Of a stretch of 64,000 nucleotides of DNA, positions 13,007 to 27,302 are shown in pieces. How positions within the stretch are numbered: position 1 is the first letter of the stretch; each line of letters begins with the position of its first letter. The DNA lies in the NCBI GenBank assembly GCA_039881145.1, contig JAYKKI010000088.1, positions 2,271,501 through 2,335,500 on the forward strand. Reading direction: 5' to 3'. Both the position numbers and the translations under genes were made by a program. Source of the DNA: Druceiella hillmani (taxonomy: Eukaryota; Arthropoda; Insecta; Lepidoptera; Hepialidae). The notes beneath the pieces are model-generated. The model searched no databases and was not told where the DNA came from. It saw nothing but the letters and a program-made list of their open reading frames with translations.

Positions 13007-15064
13007 GATTCTCAGTAGAAATAGACTAATACGTTGTAATTTTGTAAGTTAAAGGATAATTATACAGAAAAGTTTTGACACTTTATATTTTTCTTAAATT
13101 CTTATCCATTTATGATATTTTGAAATTCTGTCTTAAATATTTCGTGAAAAGGTATCATATTATGTCAACATATTGATACAAGTACTATTATTGTCCGTAA
13201 TAATAATATTAATAACGATGATAATAGTTTTTGACAACTGTATAGGTACATAAGTTTAAATTTTATAAATTGGTGTGAATTTAAAAAAAAATTAAAATAC
13301 CTCGAAACTTTCATGTCAATTCAGGTCTATTGCTATAATAGTGGTCCTTCAGTTATGAAACTATTTTTATGTTCATATTGAAATATTTCATGATTAAGAT
13401 CGTATCATAAGGTATTATTTGAATTAAAAATGATTGAATCGGCAAATGGACAAAAAGACTATCATTTTTAAGACAATTTTTTGAGTTTCTAAACTTAAAC
13501 GTTACTGCTCACTTTTTTCCATTAGATTTTCATAGTGAAATAAGTTTCTATAATAGTAGATCTTTTTGCATAAAACTTTTCAAGCAAATACTTCATATAC
13601 CACTAAATTAATATATGGAAAACATATTGAAAGAAATACGTATGAAAAGGGATCTTTTTATGCAATATGTTGAGTGGGAGATCTTTCAAAATTAAATCGA
13701 GTTTCTTTTACCATTTTTAAGCCCTTTTTACGAAATATTACGATCCAAAGTGACCCTAATTTCTCAATTGGATTTTGAAAAATCTAAAAAATTTAGATAG
13801 AATTTTTGAGTAGAACTTTTATTTGAAATTATTCTGATTATCTCGTGTCAATGATTTTAAGAGGCATGCACTAACATCAATTTTTTATTCATATTCCGAC
13901 ACGCACTTGACAGTTTTAACTATAATCGAAACGCATGATTTGATGTTAAGACTTATCCGTAAATGTGCTCTAACAATGAAAACAGTGTAAAAAAAATTGT
14001 AGAAAATTTCGAATTAAAAGTGTATAAATAGACAAAAAGAGAAATACATAGATGTTGGGTTTTTACAAGGCATTGTTTCGTTATTTTAAAAAAATAACGA
14101 ATGTTGTATATATTGGACATAGAAACACTATTAAATGTTTTTTGGCATTACACCCTCATAAAATTAAGAAATGAATGGTTTTTTCAGTTTTTAGTCACGT
14201 TTTACATTTATTTATTTACTAAAAAAAACGTATCTAACTTGTAGGTTTCTCGAAAGAACTGGGTACGTGATAGCACAAAAAATACAATAGTTTATAAAAC
14301 AGAAAAAATACACATCAATTCAAATGAAACATAAAACTGACTAATTACCATGAATTATCGAGCAACTCCATAATCGTTTTCCTAAAGCTTTAATGAAGCA
14401 GAATCATATAATGTAAAATCATATAATGTAAAAATTTGGCGCTTCTCGCAATATTGCTTTTATCAATATAAATACGCAAAAAACAAATGAGAGCTGCAAA
14501 ATTTTCTTGCGCGTTCTAGACAAACAATCTAAACTTTGACATCATTCTCTTACGTCACAGTCCAGAGTATAAAGCGTTACCAAACCCAATACCTAATGAT
14601 TATTAACATAACTATTTAATTTCGAAAAAAGGAAGCATGACTAAAAGCAATTTCCGCCAGGTTAAAGGGAATTACATCTAATCATGCCCATTATGAACTA
14701 TAAGGGAAGCAATTGAGGGTAGTTTTTCTAATATTTTCTCCAACATAAGTAAATCAGTTAATTTATGTACGTAGACCATATAACTGTATTCCTTTTAAGA
14801 ACACTACCAATTGGAAAATTGAATGAAGTCACAATACAATCATAGTCATGGAAGTAGTGAGGAAATCGTATGTATATATTCTGGTTGAAATATTTATACC
14901 TTTAATATTGAAAAAAAAACACAAATGAAGTTTCAACTTTAAGATTTTGAGATACGAAATTTAAAAATCTATGTATTTTTCTTAACTATGTAAACTGTTT
15001 ATATATAAAGCGGTAAACGATTTTACGATCAGAAATAAAATTTTTATGTATTCCATATTCCTCA
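13007..15064. other. A+T-rich DNA, no gene seen
   Basis: No open frame worth reporting, no tandem array and no hairpin. A tiny direct repeat (ATCATATAATGTAAA twice) lies at about 14404-14432. Confidence 0.4.
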
Positions 15065-15262
15065 ATGCATATTCTAATACGTTTGATAAAAAACTCTCGC
15101 CTGAAATGGACTATTGCCAAAGCGAGACCCGAACAGGATGATAAAATACGATCTCCAGTGGCGAAAGCGCATCTGCCTCCGGCTTCCCGCCGAGATAGGC
15201 GAAGGAAAATTCGCAGGCAAAAAGGAAAATCTAGGACCATTACATATATTTACTTAAACTAA
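15065..15262 (+). other. GC-richer patch with basic 65-codon ORF, unrecognised
   Basis: Positions 15090-15240 are markedly less A+T-rich than their surroundings. The plus-strand frame starts at an ATG and ends at TAA. Its second half is very basic (SRRDRRRKIRRQKGKSR). The opposite strand is also open (14986-15240), so the openness may simply reflect composition. It could be a small exon or chance. I cannot name a family. Confidence 0.15.
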
Positions 15263-15934
15263 AGTGGAAAGTTATTTGTGCGTTCGGGTTGGGGAAAGGC
15301 TTTTGGGGTTTACCCAACTTTACTCCTCGTCTTATTGTCGATTTGCATCCGCTTTTGAATATTGATTTTGCATAGTTTTATTTCACAGTCCATTGTACGC
15401 GACGTGCAGATCGGGATATTTTTTATACTCGCTTAATGCGTTAAAGCTGAGATCCCGAGATCTGTCCTGCTACTGATGTTTCGCAAGTAATCTACGCTAA
15501 AAATATTTTATAATGAATAGAGGACCATATTATCTAATGTCCAATTATACTCTTGAAAGTCTAATAGTTTATTGAGATGCATTACGGCCAGCATTAAGAG
15601 TTGTTGCAACCTATTTTCAGACAAAATTTTTATTCTGAGAGTTACCTCTCACATGCGTTCATTTGTAATACTAACTGGCTTTTGGATATCGAGTATGCCA
15701 AGAATTATTATAATAATAATTATAACAAATAGTGCTATGTTAAAGAAATGACTAAAAAAATTAGGATATAATAAGTAACCAGTTTATAAGCTTACCCCCT
15801 ATACGCTCTATGTACGTGCCTTAGCAAAGAACACTTTGCTATTATAGTAGCTATAAAACAATTACAATCGGAAACATTTGCATTTTTATGAAGGTACGAC
15901 CACCTCATCAGTGCTCGACGGAGTTAATGGAGAC

Positions 15935-16560
15935 GCCATCGATAATAATTTATATGGGTACGGCGTCGGCAGTTCAGGGGTGAGGTGAAGTTAGTGGGGT
16001 GTTAGAAGATATTCGTCTGTTTCGCTCTGAATCATTATTTTCGTGCATGTGTGAATGGGAGAATACAGTAGTTGACTCATTCTAAATTTTGATATTTTTC
16101 GTATAATATTGTGAAATATAAGTTAATTAAAAAACCAGTCTTGAAAAAAATTCAAACATTAATTGAAAAATAAGCCAGTTGTAGGCTTCTAAATTTGAAG
16201 ATGCGGATAGAGTTGGATATATCCCTGTCTCTTTTCCTCTCGTAAAATATAATATGCAATATTAAAAATGACCTCACAACACAGTATTGCCGTCCTTCTC
16301 TAAACGTTAGATTTAAAATTTTATAACTCGATCAATTTTTAAGATTATTAAAAAAAAAATTCACTCTTAATCAGCTTTTATATTGAAATTATGATTAATG
16401 AAATAAAAAAAAATTAGTCAAATACCCAATTGAAATAAGAATGATTGGTATTTCGAATTATTTGTATTTTGTATAGTGAAGTGATAAAAATATCACTTTC
16501 GCGACCCACGATGATAGTCGCTTTGGCTTCTTCATTAGTTGTAAGTTCGTAGCTCCATGA
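15935..16560. repeat. Dispersed repeat pair P, copy 1
   Basis: CGATAATAATTTATATGGGT, then GGGGTGAGGTGAAGTTAGTGG and ATTCGTCTGTTTCG, match 39590-39680 (CGATAATAATTTATTTGGGT, GAGGTGAGGTTATTGGGG, GATCGTCTGTTTCC). After divergent DNA, GAAGTGATAAAAATATCACTTT at 16480 matches 39770. The two copies are in the same orientation but differ in length. The nature is unknown: an old transposon or a paralogous non-coding segment. Confidence 0.6.
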
Positions 16561-17326
16561 GTTTTATTAATACTAATTAATTAATTATTTGCTAATTGTT
16601 GTTTACGCGTTTAAGTTGAACTTATAATTAAAATTTTTAAATTTGCTCTTATGCTGATTTTGATTGCGTTCTCGTAAGAGTATCTCTATATCCTATTGCA
16701 AGAGCCAACGTTAACCACAAAGCAAAGTCATTACAAAGGATTTAGTCGAATAAAAAGGCGGAAGAAGCATTTTTATAACTGTTTATATGTGCTTGTATTA
16801 TCTTCTATATAAATATATAACAAATAATGTCAGGAAAATTATTTTTTTTTATGTTGAAATCTCAACTGCGACAGTAGTTTTTTCAGGAACGGTTGAGAAT
16901 TTTGTATAGTCCCTTAATATTTCTTATTCAGTTTGATGAATGGAATAAACTGTATAAATAATAGACACCATCTTTGTTACACCTGGTCATATGAATGTCT
17001 AATACACCCAACTGAATGATTCAGAATGATAACTCCAGAATTATAAATCCCATAAACTGGAAATTTGTGTAATTGGTATTTAGATGAATTTTTTTTCAAA
17101 ATTCAGTTTCTAAAGTGTTAAAAATAAAGGCGAAAAATTGTATGGAAATTTCGAAGTTAGAAACATGAATATTTGTATTCAGACCCTTAAGATGGAAAGA
17201 AAAACCTATATCAGCGTCGTTGGAAAAAATCGAATCGTAAATAATTATATATACAATATGAAAAATAAATAAAACAAAATATTTATTTATTTATAAATTT
17301 TAATATTTTGTTTGTTGTGTATCAGT

Positions 17327-17483
17327 TGTATGGCGGACTTATTTCTAAGAAAGCAATCGCTTACAGCTAACCAGCACATCGGCCCATCCTCGTACCTGAA
17401 GTAATCGGGATTCGAAAACAGTGAATCGATACACCATGTAGTCAAAGGCCGTAAGCCTTGTAATCAGTACAATATTCCAGGGA
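17327..17483 (-). mobile_element. tRNA-like SINE, copy 1
   Basis: Read on the minus strand: CCTGGAATATTGTACTGATT, then ACAAGGCTTACGGCCTTTGAC, a Pol III B-box-like TTTCGAATCCC, and a tail AAGCGATTGCTTTCTTAGAA then ATAAGTCCGCCATA. The same blocks in the same order occur on the plus strand at 47814-47985. The B box (GTTCGANTCC consensus) suggests tRNA ancestry; the tail resembles that of a CR1-type LINE, which would supply reverse transcriptase. An 87-codon ORF through it (17345-17608) is an artefact of the element. Confidence 0.65.
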
Positions 17484-18992
17484 AAAATACAGACATAGTC
17501 TCTTTTTGCCCTGGCAAAGTCAGAACGGGAAGCTAGTACAAAATAAAAAAAATATATGCAATTAATTTTTGTTTTCTTTGCTGAGTTGCAATGATTTTGT
17601 GTAGCCAAAAATGGTTTAAAAAATAAAAGTTTACAAGTTAATAGCGGCTTCTTACAAATGTATCATTCAAAACAAAACTGATTTGTGAAAGTTTTATAAA
17701 ACTGCATTAACCGGTTTACCTCAGAGGTAACTTTCAAAACCAAGCATGGAGATTATAGTGACGTGTTTATGTGGATGAAACTTATTTTATTTCACCGATG
17801 CGCTAGCATAGTCTTATAATTTACTCGTGTAATACAGGTAATACCGTTTCAAAATTTTAAATGGTTTCCAAGCCTAACTTTAAATTGCTTTACCTTGGAG
17901 AATTTGTCTTTATTGAACTCGGTTAAATTTTAATTATAACGATGAGCAAAACCGTAAAATTTAACCACCTTTTAAGCCTTGGCCAGAAATAATTTACACA
18001 ATTTTAATCCATAAATTAAAAGACGTTTCCAATCTTATTTTACACGGTAGGGTAAGAGACAGAAAATGTGTTTAAATCGTTTTAAAATAGCCTTTTATAT
18101 TTTATATATTTTAAGAAATGTTCACCACTTTTTAGTACATTATTTCAGTTTATGCCTAGAAGGCATATCTGGCTAGGGAATAATTTTAAACTTTGAATGT
18201 TGTGGAAATTTATTACAGCAATTACATAAAATATTAAGCAGCCTAACATTTTCAAAGTTTTTCGTGGAAAGTATGTAATCATAAAAATGATCACAATCTC
18301 GAAAAATAGTTCTTCCATAGATTCCTACACACATTTCAAAAGCCTAACCGGACTGCGTATCTTGCGGACGTTCACGATGAATCTAACCGTCTTGTACATC
18401 GGGTTAACGCCTTCGTGCCCATAATGAATCTTACTGGGTCTTCCGATAATAAATCGTGCGGATCCTTCCGATAATGAATCGTTTGTGGATAGTCTTTAGT
18501 AACGTTATATATAGGGGATTATACTAAAGTTGGAAAATGCGACGTTTGCAGTCTTTTTCTATCGGAATTGTTGACGTCAGCAGACGCGTGGATTTGGTCG
18601 AGTTGAGGTCTTAATTCGATAATGAATAAATTGAACTAATTGGCTTATTCATACGGCTTAATCGTGGCGTGTAATTCTTTTAAGGGTTCCTTTCTCGTTG
18701 TTTGGAATGTTACTAGCGCTTATTTCTCTCTGAAACGGTTTGCTAGCTCAGCGTCATATTTCTCTGCAATAAAGGTCCAGATAAAAAAGGAAAATGTTTT
18801 AGATTATTTTCGTTTTATATTTTTGAGGGAGACCCGAAAAAAATCTTATCATACCAATAATTAATAAACGCGTTATAAAGGTAGATTTTAGATTTTAATC
18901 GGAATACATTTTTGAAGTTGTCTTAGAGGGTACCTTTTTCTAACAATCTACAATAGATTAATATTATTGTTTTCTCTTTTAATTTTAATACA

Positions 18993-18994
<2 letters not shown>
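17484..18994. other. A+T-rich DNA, no gene seen
   Basis: Positions 18340-18640 are less A+T-rich and hold a short imperfect repetition of CTTCCGATAAT-A-ATCGT (about 18439-18485). A 74-codon open frame (18640-18864) is unrecognised. Confidence 0.35.
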
Positions 18995-19053
<59 letters not shown>

Positions 19054-19057
19054 ATAT
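18995..19057. repeat. (TA)n microsatellite
   Basis: About 30 AT units with one phase break near 19042, followed by a T run. Confidence 0.97.
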
Positions 19058-19446
19058 TTTTTTTTCATAATGCAAGAGCATTTAAAATCACTACGTCACG
19101 CAGTAATATGAGGACTATAAGTCTTTTTCAAAATGCTTCTGAAGTAAGCCCCTGGAGCTTTAGGTTAATATCAGAGTAGATACTTGTTAATAACATAGTA
19201 TTTTTATAATATGAGTAAACAAATACGTTATAACGATTTTTTTTTAATTTCTCGCTTTAAGATATTAATGCTAAAACAATGCTTATATGTTAATTTCGAA
19301 ATTATTTATTTACCTGATTTTTTTTTAGATAGAATACCGATTCCCTCTTATGACATATTCGTGATGCGGCTAAACGACTTTGCGACATAAATCATGGATG
19401 ATATGGTACCATTAAAAATATTCTCACTGTAAAATGGCGAATAGCA

Positions 19447-19635
19447 TCATCCGTTGTCCACTTCAGACTTGTAGCTCTTCGGATAATATCCAGGATTGTA
19501 GTAAGACGAATTATTTCTGTCATATTTAACATCAGCCGATATGAGAAGATACGGTACTAGCACTCTCACATCGACCCTGTTGCTATCCGAATATTCAGAA
19601 TATAATAAGCCAAAAATATTTTCTAAAAACTCACA
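19447..19635 (-). pseudogene. Coding-like remnant, identity unclear
   Basis: On the minus strand, 62 sense codons run to a TGA at 19447-19449, with no ATG and an acceptor-like TTTTTAG near the start. The translation is Tyr/Asn/Ser-rich, with YYNPGYYPKSYKSEVDNG at its end, which looks like a secreted structural protein. The neighbouring minus frame is also open and reads LDIIRRATSLKW, resembling the LKW motif near the C terminus of RTE-type retrotransposon proteins. The two readings exclude each other. I favour a transposon fossil slightly, but neither is established. Confidence 0.2.
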
Positions 19636-20791
19636 TCATTTGGCATTATTTGAGAAGGTATAAATAACGTTCGTCATATAGTATCAATTTTATTTCTTTA
19701 CAGTGTAATTAATGTAAGCGTTCGCCAATTTCTCTGTGTGATTGGTAACTGGAAAAATCATTAACCACAATTTTTATCAGAAAGCAGTGGTAATGAGATT
19801 ATGTATTCTAAATTGGCACCATATCACTCACATTAACCTTCTACTATTACAAAATGTACCATTAATTTAGTAAAGAAATTGATTGCTGACTAAACGTTAG
19901 TTACTAGCTTAATGTCAATAAAATAGTCGATAAGACATTTCGCTATTTAATATAGTCTATTTGACTATCTATATATGTTATTTATGTTATAGTAGTTAGC
20001 AAAATACTACATCAATTTAATAGGAATTTTACTAGGATTATACTCAGGGTTCAGATTCAAATCTATGCTAACTTTTTCTCCAGGCGAATGTCTTTTTAGC
20101 AACTTCTGGTAGAAAATCCGAAATTTCACAGACTACGTTGTTTTTCTTAATCCTTATAAAGTGAAATTGTGAACTTTTCGGTATAACTCTTTTGTACATT
20201 GTTTCGTTATGGTGCTTTAATTCAACCATTGTAAACCAGATAAATTAACCCATTTACTTTTTAACCCTTACTCGCGAAAAGCGAGCTTTTCATGTCTTTT
20301 GTAATATAATAGTAAAAGAAGAATACCCACCAGTGGTATATCCAAATTGTATCGGCTATTTATAAATTGTGCATTCATTAAATGAATGAAAAAAACAATA
20401 TTTTTAATTTTTTTACATAAATTGATATAAATTACCTAAATTACCTTAATCTACCTAAATAACAAACTTTTATCTATGTAAGATGAAGGTTTGTGTCGCA
20501 ATTTAATATTAAAAAAATAGACGCCAAAGCGATAACAAGGGTGGGGTGTTAAATAGGCAGCACAAGGCACAAGTTGGCTGTAGTGTTATGGAAATATATG
20601 TTTTAACAGTTCGACATTATTTAATTATATCCGGATCCCAATATTCGTAATTCTGACAAAACTACGATCGAATCCTTGCAGGACAATAGTCCTATGGCGA
20701 TTTCTTTCTAACACAATGAATAGGTTTCACATTCCACGTCGATATTCGGAATCGATTCTTCGGGTTTATGGCTCGATATCGTTGTTGCTAT

Positions 20792-20870
20792 TGTTGGCCA
20801 GTAGTTCACTTCTCGTCAGCACCATGGATACCCAGGGTGCTGGTGAGAAGTGGACTACTGGCCACCAACA
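20792..20870. repeat. Imperfect hairpin, about 32-bp arms, 12-bp loop
   Basis: Left arm 20792-20823 (TGTTGGCCAGTAGTTCACTT...) pairs with right arm 20836-20870 (...AAGTGGACTACTGGCCACCA). There are two mismatches and a 3-bp insertion in the right arm. The hairpin lies inside a 74-codon plus ORF (20716-20940) whose hydrophobic stretch (SISLLLLLASSSLLV) mimics a signal peptide but is largely created by the left arm. I do not regard that ORF as a gene. Confidence 0.88.
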
Positions 20871-20989
20871 GCATATGGCACGGAAATTTGAAAATAATAG
20901 AAAAATCATTCGGACCGTAAAAAAACGAATCTATTATTAATAGATGTGATTTTGTGCATCAAACTAAAAATATTTGGAGTGTGTTTTTG

Positions 20990-21420
20990 TAAATAGTGTA
21001 AATTTTTAGAGTTTTGTACCTCATAAAGGAAAAACGAAACTCTTATAAGGTGATTCGTGAGTCTGTATGTCACCCCGGTTTTTTTTTAGAAACCACTAGT
21101 CGTTGAGACTTTAGATTTGGCGCAGCAATAAAATATTGCCCCACAGACATATAAAACGCTAACATTCAAAAATATTTATAAGGAAATTTTAGGGATGCAG
21201 AGGGGTCAAATTGAGTACACCAATTTTTTTAATCTCATCTGTAGTGTAAGTGCAGTGCTAGTAAAAGGCGCAGAAACATTTTTTTTCATAACTTTAAGTA
21301 GTACATATTTATGGGTATATCAAAAAATATGCAAAAATATGTTCCCTACACCCTTAATTTCGAAACTAATTAATTTTAAATTATGAAGAAAATAGGGGTT
21401 TTCACGTTATGAAAAATGAA
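20990..21420 (-). mobile_element. Degenerate copy of element C (C2)
   Basis: TTTTGTACCTCATAAAGGAA followed by AACGAAACTCTTATAAGGTG and GTCTGTATGTCACC matches the remembered end of the element (TTCCGTACCTCAAAAGG, then AACCCTTATAGG and TGTCTGTCTG). Downstream, TTTTTTTCATAACTTTAAG matches C1 at about 2820 (TTTTTTTCATAATTTTAAATG). The distal end is lost. Confidence 0.6.
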
Positions 21421-22100
21421 AATTTTAATAAAAATACTCTTACGTTTTTTAGTTACTAATTATTTATTTACGGAATCCTTGCAGTTTTTCGCGTTATAGC
21501 TGTTTTCGTAGGAATTGCTACTTTCATAGTGATTTTTTTCGTAAACTGTTGAAAATTGACTGATAGTTTCATAAAATTTTTTACTCGAATGATGCAGAAA
21601 ATCATATATATGAATAATAGACACTTTTTCTATAACATTCTGTGTATATGCATAATTATCAAGCACTATATCTGTCTGCCCCACAGCTCCTGTGCGTCCA
21701 TGCTATAGCCGTTTGCACTCGAGGCTTTATAGTATCTACTATATTAGATTCCAAGCAAAATTTTAAATTTAGAAACTAAGGTAAAGCTAACGTTACCTTA
21801 CTTACGAAAATCGTCAAGGCTACAGGGACTCAGATACATATATAAATTTACTGGGAAAGCATTACCGCCTTTTCGCATTGCGTCGTTGAGTTGTACATAA
21901 TCTAAAGCACTTTTAGGCAGGCTGAAGAGTTTTCCACATAAGAAGAAAATAGGTTTATTATTGAGACTTCAAATCTTTTTGTAATTTAGTCGGTTTCTGA
22001 ACAGGCTTTACCACGCGTCTTCGCACAACCGGGTGGCACTAAATCACGTCGCGGCATACCGTGTGTCTACGCGGCTCTTAGTGTGTCTGAATAAAATATT

Positions 22101-22309
22101 GCGTTCCGGTTCACTCCTGATATTGCAGAAGCGTGTCTGCGGGACGTGATTTCGGAATAAAAATATGGTGAACAAAATAGGAAAGCTGGAATAATGGTAC
22201 TTCAGTGCGAGTGGTTGATTGTGAGGATAATGTGTTTGTTACAACTTTATGTAATGTAAAAAATAAGATAACCATAGAAGTCAATGGAGTGGTTAAATAC
22301 GTTGCATGA
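22101..22309 (+). pseudogene. Short coding-like remnants in two segments, unrecognised
   Basis: From 22101 a frame reads AFRFTPDIAEACLRDVISE and stops at 22158-22160; it is preceded by ATATT where a start codon might have been. From 22181 another frame reads WNNGTSVRVVDCEDNVFVT and continues to a stop at 22307-22309 (42 codons). Composition and codon use look more protein-like than the surroundings. The upstream 22010-22100 stretch is CpG-richer. I cannot assign a family. It may be a decayed transposon N terminus or chance. Confidence 0.15.
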
Positions 22310-22810
22310 CTACCACATTCGTAAAAGTTCAGAATATTCTTATTATTTCAGAAGCTAGAAAATTCTGATTATTTTATTAATTTGAAGGAAACAATTGTAA
22401 CATTAAATCAATTGTGAAATAAATGTGAGTGGAATTCACATTATGATGTTTCCTTACTCATTTAGCTATAAACATTTTAGAGTTTACAGTATTGTTTAGT
22501 AATCTATTTAAAAATATTAATATTAGTAAAAATAGCATGAATGTCTCAAAAAATATGAAATTTAGAGTCATTCCGCTTAAATTTAGGTAAAATTCTCGTA
22601 TCATCGTTTTCTTTTTTCTGAACTTAGACTTTAGCAGATAGGGTGTATATATTTTGTTGGTCAACATTTTCAATAATATCAATGGTATTATTATTTTTTA
22701 AATTTTGAACGAAATATTTTGGGGATTCTTGTAACTTACTCTTTCAACTTATACACCAAATAATTTTTTTTTTACCTTATCTAAAATTTTCGTGTGAAAA
22801 TTTTTGGGTG

Positions 22811-23293
22811 TTAACTATTTAGATATATGCTGGTTATTATAAACCATATTAACCCGCACATATCTCAATAGTTACCTATTTAGGTATATGCTGGTTAATA
22901 TAAACCATATTAACCCGCACATATCTCAATAGTCAACTATTTAGGTATATGCTGGTTAATATAAATCATATTAACCCGCACATATCGCAATAGTTACTTA
23001 TTTAGATACATGCAATATAAACCATATTAAATCCCATGTATCTCAATGTTTAACTATTTAGATACATACTGGTTAATATTAACCAGATTAACCCTCATGT
23101 ATTTCAATAGTTAACTATTTAGATATATGCTGGTTAATATAAACCATATTGACCGCCGTGTATTTCAATAGTTAACAATTTAAATATATGCTGGTTAATA
23201 TAAACCATATTAACCTGCACATATCTCAATAGTTAACTATTTATTTATATGTTGGTCAATATAAACCATATTAACCTGCACATATTTCAATCG
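22811..23293. repeat. 61-bp minisatellite, 8 copies
   Basis: The unit contains TTAACTATTTAGATATATGC, TGGTTAATATAAACCATATT and AACCCGCACATATCTCAATAG. The fourth copy has a 6-bp deletion (TGCAATATAAACC). Within each unit, TGGTTAATATAAACCA is an imperfect palindrome. Copies vary independently, with no obvious higher-order unit. Confidence 0.97.
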
Positions 23294-23539
23294 TTAACAC
23301 TATGCTACACTTAAAGTTATAAAGTTGAAATTAAACGATTTTTGAGAAGATCTTTGTTGATATTATTTTCGATATGTTTAGAAATGTTTCACATACAATT
23401 GTGACATAAATACTATTAAGGATCTCAAAAGATTAATCTTTCTTTTAAATGATTTCGACTACGATATGTTAAATTAAAAACAGTCGCCAATTATATTAAT
23501 TTCTTCTCTCCATAATTTATATGAGTATAACTGTGTGCC

Positions 23540-24629
<1,090 letters not shown>

Positions 24630-24735
24630 CTAAACACGTGTCTTCAAAGAATTCCTCGCTTGACCACGAGCGCGCTCTTGAACTCCGCATAAGTTAGAAA
24701 AGTGTCATAAAGCAAAGGTTAAGTAAACAAAAACT
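24630..24735 (-). repeat. Family F fragment (F-e)
   Basis: On the minus strand: TGCTTTATGACACTTTTC, then TTATGCGGAGTTCAAGAGCG and GCGAGGAATTCTTTGAAGAC. This lines up with F copies at 41880-41950 (TTTATGATGCTCCCG, TGTATGCAGAGTTC, GCGAGGAATTATTTAG) and 59600-59660. Only this roughly 100-bp piece is present. Confidence 0.6.
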
Positions 24736-25389
24736 TGATAAGTCAACTCTAGGGTTCGCTTTCGAAGGACAACTTAATATCATACCACAACGGACAAAGT
24801 TTTTCGTAGTTATGTATAGAACTATATTTAATATCGTCTGAAAACTGAAGTTTCAGAATTCCGTTGTTTTCTAAGAGATGGAACATTGGTAGTAAGAAAA
24901 TGAAGATAGCTAGGAGTTGATAAGAAATTTCAAGATACAAGAAGTTACATTTGTAACCAAATTATTCATTTACCATAAGGTTTTATTTAAAGAGTACTTA
25001 TATGAATGACTAAGCAGCAGCATTTCTTGACTTTGGCATCATAACTTTTGACAGATTTTTCAGGTTAAAAATACCAATTAAGCAACGAATATTTTAAATT
25101 TTCTTAAATCCTATACTACTTAGGTAGACAGGAGGAAGGGAGAGAGAGTCAAATAACTTAACTTTTCAATCATATCTATCTTTTTTGTTGATTTATATCA
25201 GAGATGGCGTTGATCATTATTGTTTATAAATTATGAAGAAGGAATTTAATAAAATGAATGCCAAAATTCAAAAATAATGTTTAATTTATAATTATTTGAA
25301 AATTAACTGTACTTCTTATAATATATTTTAATTACTCTTGTAAGTTTTGTTAAGTGTAAAACCGAAAAAAAATAGTTATTTAAATTTTT

Positions 25390-26110
25390 TGCGTTATACG
25401 TAATATATTTTATAAGACGGATATGATTACACCTAAGAAGTATACCAAATGAAGTTATGTTGTATCTCGTTTCCAATATTAAAATTATTGTTGTTTAATT
25501 TTGTTGTTTCTTTTTTTTGTTTAAGCTAAATGATAAATATTTAAGTTTTTGTCACTCAATCTTTTTTGTTTCTTTTATCAAAATATGTTACGAATAATAC
25601 TTTGTATTTTACGTAAAATATTTTATAAGACGAATATATAAGAAGTATACCAAATGAAATTGTTTTGTATCTCATTTCCAATATTAAATTGTTGTTTAAA
25701 CAAAATGATAAATATTTACGTTTTTGTCACTCAGTTTTTAGAACTTTTTGTTTAAAATATATTACGTATAATAATACGTAAGATATTTTATAAAACGAAT
25801 ATAATTATATATAAGAAGTGTATCAAATGAAATAGTGTATCTCTTTTCCAATATTAAACAATTGTTGTTTAAAGACAATGAAAAATATTTAAGTTTTTGT
25901 CACTCAATCTTTTAGAACTTTTATATTAAAATATGTTACATATAACACTTTGTATTATGCGTAATATATTTTATAAGACGAATATAATTATATATAAGAA
26001 GTGTGTCAAATGAAATAGTGTTGTATCTCGTTTCTAATATTAAACAATTGTTGTTTAAACAAAATTATAAAAAATTAAAATTTTTGTTTTTAATTTTTGT
26101 TGAACTTTTT
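25390..26110. repeat. About 170-220-bp minisatellite, 4 copies
   Basis: ATATTTTATAAGACGAATAT recurs near 25400, 25618, 25785 and 25968. Each is followed by AGAAGT-TA-CAAATGAA, TATCTCGTTTCCAATATTAA, TTGTTGTTTAA and AAATATTTAAGTTTTTGTCA. Unit lengths vary through indels. Confidence 0.9.
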
Positions 26111-26863
26111 TGCATTTGGTACATCTATTTATGATAAGCTGCGAATGTAATATGAAGTCGATACTTTACATTTCATCATTAGTTTTTTTGATTTTTTTAA
26201 ATTCATGGTTGAAAAATGACTTTATGTCTAAACTGTCTAAACTAATTACACCAACGTTTAATGACTTTTGTAGGAAGAAATGTACTAATTGTAGAGATAT
26301 TTTAATTTTTTTTTATATCTTCACCAATAATGGTCCACTGGTATTCCATTTGATGGGCTCAAAATTTGGCAAACTACTTTTTGCTTTAGATATTAATTTT
26401 AGATCATGGGGATTAAGTTCCTAGACGAATTAAATTGCTTTAATAGTTTCAAAGTGGTGACGGTACACAGTTCAGGAAAATTCGTCAAAAATTCATTTTA
26501 GAACAAAAGCACGCAAATGGTAAGTTACGCAAATATTTTTTTGAATACTAACTATATCTGTTATTTAGGTGACTTTTGTGTCATTTATTGGAAAAAAGGA
26601 AATGCCTTAAGAAAGGCCTTAAGAAACGAGAACTTAACTGTAACTTTATGAGCGTGGTGCGAGTTGTTGATATTTTTTTATAATTTCATATTTGAATTTT
26701 GCTACGTTTATCAGAATAATAGTTAATCAAAAGCCATACATCCTGTTAAATTTATATTTTTCCATTGAAGTTTATGGCCAATGTTTTGTATACTATTTTT
26801 TTTCCTTGGTACCTTCCTGCCTGGTTCCTGCTTGGTATAAAACTAACCAATTCTATTATTTTT

Positions 26864-27302
26864 CATAAAAAATATGTTAATGAAAACTTTTCTCTCAGTT
26901 TGTTCTTCCTCGTTAACTCTATTGCTAAGCCTCTGCAGTACATTATCACATCTTGTCTTTGAAGTTACTTTTTTTTTCCTTTGTGCGTTCCTGCCCGGTT
27001 TTATTTACTTCACTTCATTATTTTATTATTTTCATAAAAAATATGTTAACGAACACTTGTCTTATTCCTCGCTAATTCTCTTGCTAAGCCTCTGCAGTAC
27101 ATTATCACATCTTGTCTTTGAAGTTCCGTTTTTTTTCTTTATCCTGCCTGGTTTTATTTACTTCACTTCATTTTTCTATTTTTTAAAAAAAATATGTTAA
27201 TGAAAACTTGTCTTCCAATTTATTCTTCTTCGCTAACTCACTTGTTAAGCCTCTGTCACTGTGCTGCACACATTATCACATCTTGTCTTTGAAGTTTCCG
27301 TC
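26864..27302. repeat. About 120-168-bp minisatellite, 3 copies
   Basis: Copies start at about 26864, 27032 and 27183 with AAAAAATATGTTAA. They share CTAAGCCTCTGCAGTACATT and ATCACATCTTGTCTTTGAAG; the third has an insertion (CTGTCACTGTGCTGCACAC). A partial unit precedes at 26780-26863 (CCTTCCTGCCTGGTT). The array abuts family F copy F-d exactly, so it may have grown from the end of an F element. Confidence 0.9.

Noticed and set aside
20716..20940. Small secreted protein with a signal peptide
   Set aside because: The hydrophobic segment is largely encoded by one arm of an imperfect hairpin, and the other arm forms the rest of the ORF.
22811..23293. CRISPR array
   Set aside because: The 61-bp units are contiguous and diverged along their whole length. 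There are no constant repeats separated by unique spacers, and the host is an insect. The same holds for the 31-bp array at 47497.
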